14,428 nt of DNA, taken from assembly GCA_964534515.1 (NCBI GenBank), contig CAZHPW010000061.1, forward strand, positions 1 to 14,428, written 5' to 3'. Both the position numbers and the translations under genes were made by a program. This document shows positions 6,046-12,451 of the stretch, in pieces. Under the pieces are notes generated by a model. That model saw nothing but the letters and a program-made list of their open reading frames with translations, did not search any database and was not told where the DNA came from. This DNA comes from UBA6115 sp964534515 (lineage in GTDB: Bacteria > Bacillota > Clostridia > Christensenellales > Aristaeellaceae). The first letter of the stretch is position 1, and each line of letters begins with the position of its first letter.

Positions 6046-7911
6046 ATGAGCCGTTCCAACAGCCCCAAGCAGCGGGATTTATCCGAATATTCCTCCGGCA
6101 GGCGTTTTAAAAACCGGGTTCGCAACGCTTTTACCAACCCCTACAACATCATCACGCTCATCTCGGTGCTGCTGTTGGCCTACCTCATCATCGTCCCTTT
6201 GGTAGAGATGATCCGCACCACGTTCACCCTGGCCAGGGCGGATTTGCGGCGCGTGCCCGGCGGCACCACGGGGGAGACCACGCTGTACTACTGGAACCGG
6301 CTGCTGTTTAGCGATGTTTCCCGCAACCTGTTCTGGCTGCCCTTGTGGAACTCCCTGGTCATCGCGCTTTGGACCAGCGCCATCTCCATCACCCTGGGTT
6401 CGCTCATCGCCTGGCTCATGGTCAGAACTGATCTGCCGTTTAAAAAGTTCTTTTCCCTGGCTGTCATCATTCCCTATATGCTGCCTTCCTGGACCAAGTC
6501 CATTGCCTGGCTGTCCGTCTTCCGCAATGAAACCATTGGCGGTTCGGCGGGCTTTTTAAGTTACCTGGGCATCCAGTCCCCTGACTGGCTGGCCTATGGC
6601 CCGGTGGCCATCATCTCGGTCCTGTCCATTCATTACTACGCCTACGCCTACCTGCTGGTTTCCGCCGCCTTGCGTTCTGTCAATTCGGAACTTGAGGAGA
6701 TGGGGGAAATCGTCGGCGCCAACAAAAGCCTCATCCTCCGTAAAATCACCTTCCCCCTGGTTATGCCGGCCATCCTGTCCAGCATCATCCTCACCTTCTC
6801 AAAGAGCATGGGCACCTTTGGCGTGCCCTCCTTCCTGGGGCTGAAGGTCAATTACTACACCATCTCCACCTCGCTTTATTCCACCATCCAGCGGGAGAAA
6901 GGGACGGGCTTCGCCATCAGCCTGGTCTTGATTGCCATCGCCTCCATCAACATTTTTATCAATCAGCGGCTCATCGGCTCCCGCAAGTCCTATGCCACCA
7001 TCGGGGGCAAGGGCGGAAGGACCAACCCCTTGTCCCTGGGCAAGTGGAAGGCGCCCATTGTGGTGCTCCTGGGGCTTTTCCTGATGGTCGCGGTGGTGCT
7101 GCCGCTGGGCATCCTGCTGTACCAGACCTTCATGCTGCGCGCGGGGGACTACGGTCTGTCCAACTTCACCCTTCACTACTGGCTGGGTGAGGCCGACCCC
7201 CTCATTTCAGACGGCTTGCCCGGCGTGTTCAAGTCCGCCCAGTTCTGGATGTTTGTCAAGAACACCTTGATGCTGGTGGCCTTGACCTCGATTTTGGCCA
7301 CGGTCTTTGGTCAGCTGTTGGGCTACATCAACTCCCGCGGCCGCCATTTAAAGAGCGGCAAACTGGTTGAGCAGATGGTCTTTATCCCGTACCTCATTCC
7401 CTCCATCGCATTTGGCGCGATGTATTTGGCCATGTTCGCCACCCCTACCAAAATTAACCTCTTTGGTCAAAGCATTACCTTGATTCCGTCCCTGTATGGC
7501 ACCTTTGCCATCCTGGTTCTGGTGTCCGTTGTCAAGCACCTGCCCTTTGCTTCCCGTGCCGGTACCTCCAACATGCTGCAAATCAGCACGGAGCTGGAGG
7601 AAGCCGGGCAGCTGGCGGGTGCCAATTTTATCACCCGCTTCCTGCGCATTGTTTTCCCGCTGGCCAAAAACGGCTTCATGAGCGGTCTGATGCTCATCTT
7701 AATCAGCATCATGAAGGAATTGGACCTCATCATCATCCTGATGACGCCCTCTCAGGCCACCTTGCCTTACATGGCCTACACCTACTCCACCAGCGGCTTC
7801 CAGCAGCCTGCGAGCGCTGTGGCCATTGTGATGTTTGTGCTGGTCTTCTTCTTTTACTGGATAGCCAATAAATTTTTCCACGCGGACATCGCCGGCGGAT
7901 TGGGAGGTTAA
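6046..7911 (+). CDS. ABC transporter permease with two fused membrane domains
   Basis: This is the inner-membrane channel subunit of a Fe3+/polyamine/phosphonate-type importer, with two binding-protein-dependent permease domains in one 621-residue chain. The first domain covers about residues 35-310 and the second about 335-612. Each carries an EAA coupling loop that contacts the ATPase: EEMGEIVGAN...FPLVMPAI (about 217-242) and EEAGQLAGAN...FPLAKNGF (about 518-544). The start is ATG at 6046, preceded by AAAGGG with an 8-nt spacer. The frame extends upstream to a TTG at 5923, but that TTG is the -35 promoter box and cannot be in the transcript. The gene is first in the operon, one nt before the ATPase start. 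Substrate is not identifiable from this subunit. Confidence 0.93.
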   Translation: MSRSNSPKQRDLSEYSSGRRFKNRVRNAFTNPYNIITLISVLLLAYLIIVPLVEMIRTTFTLARADLRRVPGGTTGETTLYYWNRLLFSDVSRNLFWLPLWNSLVIALWTSAISITLGSLIAWLMVRTDLPFKKFFSLAVIIPYMLPSWTKSIAWLSVFRNETIGGSAGFLSYLGIQSPDWLAYGPVAIISVLSIHYYAYAYLLVSAALRSVNSELEEMGEIVGANKSLILRKITFPLVMPAILSSIILTFSKSMGTFGVPSFLGLKVNYYTISTSLYSTIQREKGTGFAISLVLIAIASINIFINQRLIGSRKSYATIGGKGGRTNPLSLGKWKAPIVVLLGLFLMVAVVLPLGILLYQTFMLRAGDYGLSNFTLHYWLGEADPLISDGLPGVFKSAQFWMFVKNTLMLVALTSILATVFGQLLGYINSRGRHLKSGKLVEQMVFIPYLIPSIAFGAMYLAMFATPTKINLFGQSITLIPSLYGTFAILVLVSVVKHLPFASRAGTSNMLQISTELEEAGQLAGANFITRFLRIVFPLAKNGFMSGLMLILISIMKELDLIIILMTPSQATLPYMAYTYSTSGFQQPASAVAIVMFVLVFFFYWIANKFFHADIAGGLGG

Positions 7912-7912
7912 G

Positions 7913-9046
7913 ATGAGCAGGATTGAACTCAAAAACATCAACAAGTATTACGGCACCAACCATGTCTTAAAAGATGTGGACCTCACCATAGAGGATGGGG
8001 AGTTCATGACCCTCTTAGGCCCCTCTGGCTGCGGCAAGACCACCACCCTGCGGGTCATCGCGGGCCTGGAAAAGCCCCAAAACGGCAGCATCTACCTGGA
8101 TGACAGGCAGATCGTCAACGCCGAGGAGCAGTTCTTTGAGCCGCCCTCCAAGCGCGGCTTGAACCTGGTCTTCCAGTCCTATGCCCTTTGGCCGCACATG
8201 ACCGTCTTTGACAACGTGGCCTTTGGCTTGAAGGTCGCCAAACTGCCCAAGAGCAAAATCCAGGAGTTGGTGGACAGCGCGCTTGAGCGGATGCAGATTT
8301 CGGAGTATTCCGCGCGCTATCCTTCCGAATTGTCTGGCGGCCAGCAGCAAAGGGTGGCCATTGCCCGCGCCATCGCCTCCTCACCCAAATTGCTGCTTCT
8401 TGATGAGCCGCTGTCCAACCTGGACGCCAAATTGCGCATCGACATGCGCAGCGAGCTCAAGCGCCTCCATCAGGAGATGGGCACCACCATCGTCTACGTC
8501 ACCCACGACCAGGTGGAAGCGCTGACCCTGTCCACCAGGATTGCCATCTTCTTTGAAGGCCGGATTGAGCAGGTCGGCACGCCCATGCAGGTCTACCAGA
8601 ACCCGGCCACCTTGCGGGTCGCCTCCTTCATCGGCAACCCCCGCATCAACACCATCTCCGGCAAGGCCAAAGTGACAGACAAGGGCCTCCTTGTCACCAG
8701 CCCCTTTGGCGAGCAGGTCTTTGATTTTGCCCAGTGCACCGAGGCAGTCAAGGAACTAACCGCCTTTGACTGCCAATTGGGCTTTAGGCCCGAGCAAATC
8801 ATCATCTCCCGCAAGGAGACGCCGGGCTCTTTGGCGGCCAAGGTGTATTCCGACATGCCGGCCGGCTCTGAAACCCTGATACAGCTCACCGTCGGAGGCC
8901 AGTCCTTCCTGGCCAAGCAGCTGGGCATCAAGCGCTATGAGCGGGATGAAACGGTCTATCTCAGTATCGCGGACAACCTGCTCAACATCTATGACGCTGG
9001 CACGGGCAAACTGGTCAAGCTGTCTGAAAACGAAGAAATGCAGTGA
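7913..9046 (+). CDS. ABC transporter ATP-binding protein (PotA/FbpC type)
   Basis: This cytoplasmic ATPase powers import through the adjacent permease. The 377-residue product has Walker A GPSGCGKTT (36-44), Q-loop Gln88 in FQSYALWPHMTV, signature LSGGQQQR (140-147), Walker B LLLLDEP (160-166), D-loop SNLDAKL (168-174) and switch His198. A C-terminal regulatory region of about 140 residues resembles the TOBE domains of PotA/FbpC/MalK-type ATPases. All catalytic residues are intact. The ATG at 7913 has GGGAGG five nt upstream, inside the end of the permease gene. The clade handles ferric iron, polyamines, sulfate, phosphonates and sugars, so it does not settle the substrate. Confidence 0.95.
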   Translation: MSRIELKNINKYYGTNHVLKDVDLTIEDGEFMTLLGPSGCGKTTTLRVIAGLEKPQNGSIYLDDRQIVNAEEQFFEPPSKRGLNLVFQSYALWPHMTVFDNVAFGLKVAKLPKSKIQELVDSALERMQISEYSARYPSELSGGQQQRVAIARAIASSPKLLLLDEPLSNLDAKLRIDMRSELKRLHQEMGTTIVYVTHDQVEALTLSTRIAIFFEGRIEQVGTPMQVYQNPATLRVASFIGNPRINTISGKAKVTDKGLLVTSPFGEQVFDFAQCTEAVKELTAFDCQLGFRPEQIIISRKETPGSLAAKVYSDMPAGSETLIQLTVGGQSFLAKQLGIKRYERDETVYLSIADNLLNIYDAGTGKLVKLSENEEMQ

Positions 9047-9088
9047 AAACTGCTTTTGTTAACCCAAGAATAAAGGAGGAACCCATCC

Positions 9089-10243
9089 ATGAAGAAAACC
9101 CTGTCCCTGCTCTTGATGCTGCTGCTCGTATTGACGCTGTCCATCCCCGCCTTTGCCGGCGTTGAAGAGGAACAGTGGGCCCTTGACAACGGCTTGAACC
9201 TGGACGAAAGCATGGAAGAGCTCTACGAGAAGGCCAAGGAAGAAGGCAAACTGGTCATCTACACCATCTCCAGCCGCACGCAGAAAATCGCCAACACCTT
9301 TGCCGAGAAGTACCCCGGCATCGCGGTGGAAGTCTATGACATTTCCTCTGGCACCTTAAAGGAAAAGTTTGTCACCGAGTATGAGTCTGACATCCATACG
9401 GTGGACATCCTCCATTCCAAGGAGCAGGTGGGGGAATACACCTTTGAGCTGTTCAAGGAAGGCTGGCTGCACAACTACCTGCCGGATTCCATTTTTGCCA
9501 ACGTGCCCGATTCCTATAAGACCTTGACCCCCTTGATGCTGGAGTTGAACCTGTGGTTCTACAACACCGAGGTCTATGACCAGTCGCCCATCACCTCCTG
9601 GTGGGACTTGACCAAGGAAGAATGGCGCGGCCGCGTGGTCTTCCAGGACGCTGCCAGCAACGACGCCTACTGCGCGCCCCTGACCGTCATGGTCCAGCAC
9701 GCGGATGAAATGGCGGCTGATTATGAGAAGGTCTTTGGTGAGCCCATCGTTTTGGCGGAGGATGAGCCCAACGCCGGCTACGCCTTCATCAAGCGTTTCC
9801 TCGCCAACAACCCCATCATGGCCAAGGGCTCTGATGAGGTCATTGAGCTGGTCGGTGCCAAGGGCCAGACCAATCCTCCGGTTGGCTATTCCTCCTCTGT
9901 CAAACTGCGCAAGCAGGAAGAGGGCTTCGCCATCAACTACAGCCCCACCACCATGCAGGTTTCAAACGGCATCCCGGCTTTGAACTTCGTGTCCATCGCC
10001 AACAAGGCGGAGCACCCCAACGCCGCCAAGATGTTCATCAAGTTCTGGATGGGCGGCGAAGACGGACAGGGCGAAGGCTATTCTCCCCTGGTGTCCCTGG
10101 GCTCCTGGTCGGTGCGTCCTGAGAACCCCAGCGCTGAGGGCAACATCGCGTTAAGCGACATCCCGCTGTGGGATGTGGACTTTGAGTACATCTACCAGAA
10201 CATCGAGACCGTGCGCGACTACTGGGTCGCCCACCGCAACTAA
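9089..10243 (+). CDS. ABC transporter extracellular solute-binding protein
   Basis: This secreted substrate-capture subunit of the importer has 384 residues. A signal peptide of about 23 residues (hydrophobic Leu-rich core ending AFA) is followed by a mature protein starting near GVEEEQ. The fold is type-2 periplasmic binding protein-like, opening with KLVIYTISSRTQKIANTFAEKYPGI, similar to FbpA/PotD/PhnS relatives. The signal looks like a signal-peptidase-I site: there is no lipobox Cys, and the only Cys I see is deep in the mature protein. The paired tyrosines that bind iron in classical FbpA are not evident, so a ferric-iron role is unsupported. A strong AAAGGAGGA lies 8 nt before the ATG, fitting high expression. 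It is the last gene of the operon, before a terminator. Confidence 0.92.
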   Translation: MKKTLSLLLMLLLVLTLSIPAFAGVEEEQWALDNGLNLDESMEELYEKAKEEGKLVIYTISSRTQKIANTFAEKYPGIAVEVYDISSGTLKEKFVTEYESDIHTVDILHSKEQVGEYTFELFKEGWLHNYLPDSIFANVPDSYKTLTPLMLELNLWFYNTEVYDQSPITSWWDLTKEEWRGRVVFQDAASNDAYCAPLTVMVQHADEMAADYEKVFGEPIVLAEDEPNAGYAFIKRFLANNPIMAKGSDEVIELVGAKGQTNPPVGYSSSVKLRKQEEGFAINYSPTTMQVSNGIPALNFVSIANKAEHPNAAKMFIKFWMGGEDGQGEGYSPLVSLGSWSVRPENPSAEGNIALSDIPLWDVDFEYIYQNIETVRDYWVAHRN

Positions 10244-10255
10244 TATGCTGCGTTT

Positions 10256-10294
10256 GGCAGATGGCGCTGGTTTCCTTCCATCTGCCGTTTGTTT
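10256..10294 (+). terminator. Terminator of the ABC importer operon
   Basis: A 9-bp perfect stem GGCAGATGG/CCATCTGCC with a 13-nt loop is followed by GTTTGTTT, 13 nt after the solute-binding protein stop codon. Confidence 0.75.
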
Positions 10295-10296
10295 AA

Positions 10297-10320
10297 GGCC
10301 GGGCTGCGCGCAGCCCGGCC
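10297..10320. repeat. 24-bp perfect GC-rich palindrome
   Basis: The arms GGCCGGGCTGC and GCAGCCCGGCC flank a GC centre with no mismatch. It lies 3 nt after the T-rich tail of the importer terminator. It is not followed by a T-run on either strand. It may stabilise read-through transcript ends or be a dispersed REP-like element; only the structure is seen. Confidence 0.6.
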
Positions 10321-10415
10321 CGCTCTCTTGGGTCACAGACCGGGTGTAAAGCGCGATTTCCATAAGATTTTACTTGGTCAAATTTTGTCCCACCCGGGCA
10401 GAATAATGGACAATG

Positions 10416-10424
10416 TGCTACAAT
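10416..10424 (+). promoter_or_regulatory. Extended -10 promoter of the NifU-like/GGGtGRT operon
   Basis: TG-C-TACAAT gives an extended -10 (TG at 10416-10417, TACAAT at 10419-10424). No good -35 sits at 16-18 nt, which is usual for extended -10 promoters or those needing an activator. Transcription is predicted to begin near 10431. Confidence 0.6.
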
Positions 10425-10432
10425 TAATGGGT

Positions 10433-10450
10433 ATTCGCGATATCGCAAAT
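10433..10450. promoter_or_regulatory. 18-bp near-perfect palindrome, candidate operator
   Basis: The sequence ATTCGCGATATCGCAAAT is palindromic except for one mismatched pair, with a perfect GCGATATCGC core (10437-10446). It lies immediately downstream of the predicted transcription start and just before the ribosome binding site, a classic site for a repressor. The stem would be too short for a stable RNA hairpin, so a DNA operator is more likely. The regulator is unknown. Confidence 0.6.
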
Positions 10451-10464
10451 GAAGGAGGATGACC

Positions 10465-11157
10465 ATGCAGTATTCCAAAGAACTGGAAGAAATGGTCTGT
10501 GTTCAACGCGGGCCAATCCACGGCGCTGCCCCTATTCCGCAGGAGGGCAAATGGGTGCAGTCGCGCGAAGTCAAAGACATCTCCGGCCTCACCCACGGTG
10601 TGGGCTGGTGCGCCCCTCAGCAGGGTGCCTGCAAACTGACCTTGAACGTCAAGGAAGGCATCATCCAGGAAGCCCTGGTGGAGTGCATTGGCTGCTCCGG
10701 CATGACCCACTCCGCCGCCATGGCCGGTGAAATCCTGCCCGGCAAAACGGTTCTGGAAGCGCTGAACACCGACCTGGTGTGCGACGCCATCAACACCGCC
10801 ATGCGTGAGCTCTTCCTGCAGATTGCCTATGGCCGCACGCAGAGCGCCTTCTCTGAGGATGGCCTGCCCGTCGGCGCCGGCATGGAAGACCTGGGCAAGG
10901 GCCTTCGCAGCCAGGTGGCCACCATGTATGGCTCCCTCCTCAAAGGCCCCCGTTACCTGGAAATGGCCGAAGGCTACGTGCTGAAATTAGCCTTGGATGA
11001 GAACGATGAAATCTGCGGCTATCAGTTCTGCCACCTGGGCAAAATGATGGAAGCCATCAAAAAAGGCACTGACCCCAAGGAAGCATACGAGAAAAATGTG
11101 GGCACTTATGGGCGCTTCGCCGACGCGAAGTCCTACATCGACCCGCGCCATCAATAA
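10465..11157 (+). CDS. NifU/IscU-like iron-sulfur cluster scaffold protein
   Basis: The N-terminal half resembles the IscU/NifU scaffold, on which iron-sulfur clusters are built before transfer. GACKLTLNVKEGIIQEA matches the scaffold's KLxIxV strand. ECIGCSGMTHSAAMAGEILPGKTVLEAL matches the GCgsaiasSs...GKtldEA region, placing Cys77 at a conserved cluster Cys. Other cysteines are C12, C49, C56, C74, C106, C184 and C189. The spacing of C49/C56 differs from IscU and a clear third ligand is not obvious. At 230 residues it is longer than IscU, with an unfamiliar C-terminal region of about 100 residues. The start at 10465 is chosen because GGAGG (10454-10458) sits 6 nt upstream; an ATG two codons earlier touches that site. 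It is followed 15 nt later by the GGGtGRT gene. Family is likely; exact role is unproven. Confidence 0.82.
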   Translation: MQYSKELEEMVCVQRGPIHGAAPIPQEGKWVQSREVKDISGLTHGVGWCAPQQGACKLTLNVKEGIIQEALVECIGCSGMTHSAAMAGEILPGKTVLEALNTDLVCDAINTAMRELFLQIAYGRTQSAFSEDGLPVGAGMEDLGKGLRSQVATMYGSLLKGPRYLEMAEGYVLKLALDENDEICGYQFCHLGKMMEAIKKGTDPKEAYEKNVGTYGRFADAKSYIDPRHQ

Positions 11158-11172
11158 GGAGGAGAGAAGCAA

Positions 11173-12171
11173 ATGCCTAAGTTTGAAGGTTACGAGCGCC
11201 GCGAAAAGCAAATCAACCAGGTGCTCACGGATAATGGTTTCTCCTCCCTGGAGGAAATTAACGAGCTGCTCTTGAGTAAGGGCATTGATGTCCGCAAAAT
11301 CGTGCACGGCATCCAGCCCATCGCCTTTGAGAACGCCGTCTGGGCATATACCCTGGGGGCGGGCCTGGCGGTCAAGCGCGGGCTTAAAACTGCCGCTGAG
11401 GCCGCTGTCGCGATTGGCGATGGCCTGCAGGCCTTCTGCATCCCCGGCTCCGTCGCCGATCAGCGCGATGTCGGCCATGGCCACGGCAACCTGGGCGCCA
11501 TGCTCCTAAAAGAAGAGACCAAGTGTTTTGCCTTCCTGGCCGGCCATGAGTCCTTTGCCGCTGCCGAAGGCGCCATTGGCATCGCCCGCACCGCCAACAA
11601 GGTCCGCAAAACCCCGCTCAATGTCATTTTGAACGGCCTGGGCAAGGACGCCGCCTACATCATCAGCCGCATCAACGGCTTCACCTATGTGCAGACCAAG
11701 TATGACTACTACACCGGCAAACTGGATGTGGTGTCCGAGCGCGCTTTCTCCGACGGCGAAAAGGCCAAGGTGCGCTGCTACGGCTCTGATGACGTGAATG
11801 AGGGCGTTGCCATCATGCGCCATGAGAACGTGGATGTATCCATCACTGGCAACTCCACCAACCCCACCCGCTTCCAGCATCCCGTCGCCGGAACCTACAA
11901 AAAGTGGGCCAACGAGCATGGCAAGCAGTACTTCTCCGTCGCCTCCGGCGGCGGCACCGGCCGCACCCTGCATCCGGACAACATGGCCGCCGGCCCTGCC
12001 TCCTACGGCATGACCGATACCATGGGCCGCATGCATTCTGACGCCCAGTTCGCCGGATCCTCCTCCGTCCCCGCGCACGTGGAGATGATGGGCCTCATCG
12101 GCATGGGCAACAACCCCATGGTCGGCGCGACTGTCGCGGTCGCCGTGGCCATTGAGGAAGCCAGCAAGTAA
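11173..12171 (+). CDS. GGGtGRT-family protein, function unknown
   Basis: The 332-residue product carries the family's naming motif GGGTGRT at residues 259-265, within YFSVASGGGTGRTLHPDN. Other striking segments are RDVGHGHGNLGAMLL (His102, His104), an Ala-rich FAFLAGHESFAAAEGAIGIARTANK and the C-terminal GMGNNPMVGATVAVAVAIEEA. Cys89, Cys118 and Cys202 are present. There is no signal peptide or clear membrane helix, so it should be cytoplasmic. The gly-rich loop suggests nucleotide or phosphate binding, but no known catalytic fold is recognised. AGGAGGAG lies 8 nt before the ATG, overlapping the upstream stop. Strict pairing with the NifU-like gene, with a shared promoter and terminator, suggests a joint role in metal-cluster or redox-enzyme maturation (inference). 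Confidence 0.85.
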   Translation: MPKFEGYERREKQINQVLTDNGFSSLEEINELLLSKGIDVRKIVHGIQPIAFENAVWAYTLGAGLAVKRGLKTAAEAAVAIGDGLQAFCIPGSVADQRDVGHGHGNLGAMLLKEETKCFAFLAGHESFAAAEGAIGIARTANKVRKTPLNVILNGLGKDAAYIISRINGFTYVQTKYDYYTGKLDVVSERAFSDGEKAKVRCYGSDDVNEGVAIMRHENVDVSITGNSTNPTRFQHPVAGTYKKWANEHGKQYFSVASGGGTGRTLHPDNMAAGPASYGMTDTMGRMHSDAQFAGSSSVPAHVEMMGLIGMGNNPMVGATVAVAVAIEEASK

Positions 12172-12184
12172 GTTTTGCCATTAT

Positions 12185-12214
12185 AAAAAAAGAGACCTTC
12201 GGGTCTCTTTTTTT
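12185..12214 (+). terminator. Bidirectional terminator after the GGGtGRT gene
   Basis: A perfect 13-bp stem with arms AAAAAAAGAGACC and GGTCTCTTTTTTT is closed by a stable TTCG tetraloop. It starts 13 nt after the stop codon and has A and T runs for both directions. Confidence 0.93.
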
Positions 12215-12222
12215 GTCGGCAT

Positions 12223-12246
12223 TCACAATGGAATTGCTCATTGTGA
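12223..12246. repeat. Inverted repeat TCACAATG...CATTGTGA
   Basis: The 8-bp arms (12223-12230 and 12239-12246) flank an 8-nt spacer. The spacer contains part of ATGGAATTGC (12228-12237), whose reverse complement recurs at 12313-12322 beside the TATAAT of the hydrolase promoter region. This could be an operator or a leader fold. Confidence 0.45.
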
Positions 12247-12304
12247 GCAGGCATCTTGATGGTTTCTCTCCGGGACTGACCAATTTGGAGAGGAAATAAG
12301 CACG

Positions 12305-12332
12305 TTTGCAATGCAATTCCATACAGTATAAT
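12305..12332 (+). promoter_or_regulatory. Candidate upstream promoter of the hydrolase gene
   Basis: A perfect TATAAT (12327-12332) follows TTTGCA (12305-12310) with a 16-nt spacer. It would leave a leader of about 110 nt before the hydrolase start. A second, weaker candidate -10 is TATACT at 12411-12416. Confidence 0.5.
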
Positions 12333-12387
12333 ATCGTGTTCATGCGCGTAAATGAGCACAATTTCACCGGTTTATCCACTGAATCCG

Positions 12388-12426
12388 GCTTGTACCTTGG
12401 TCAAACTGTGTATACTCTGTACAAGC
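12388..12426. promoter_or_regulatory. Inverted repeat flanking a candidate -10 upstream of the hydrolase gene
   Basis: GCTTGTAC (12388-12395) and GTACAAGC (12419-12426) are exact 8-bp inverted repeats. Their centres are about 31 bp apart, close to three helical turns, and they bracket TATACT (12411-12416). The right arm overlaps a 12-nt sequence, AAGCACGTTTGC (12423-12434), that also occurs at 12298-12309. A paired operator or a leader hairpin is plausible. Confidence 0.45.
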
Positions 12427-12451
12427 ACGTTTGCGCTTTTGAGGAGGAAAC

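Noticed and set aside
9089..10243. Assignment of the importer as a ferric-iron (FbpABC) system
   Set aside because: Only the general family is visible; the paired iron-binding tyrosines of FbpA are not seen and no iron-box operator was found.
11506..12078. Gly/Ala/His-rich open frame on the minus strand opposite the GGGtGRT gene
   Set aside because: Its composition is explained by the complementary codons of the real gene, and there is no start signal.
12372..12380. TTATCCACT, one base from a DnaA box
   Set aside because: It is a single copy without a box cluster, an AT-rich unwinding element, or dnaA/dnaN nearby.
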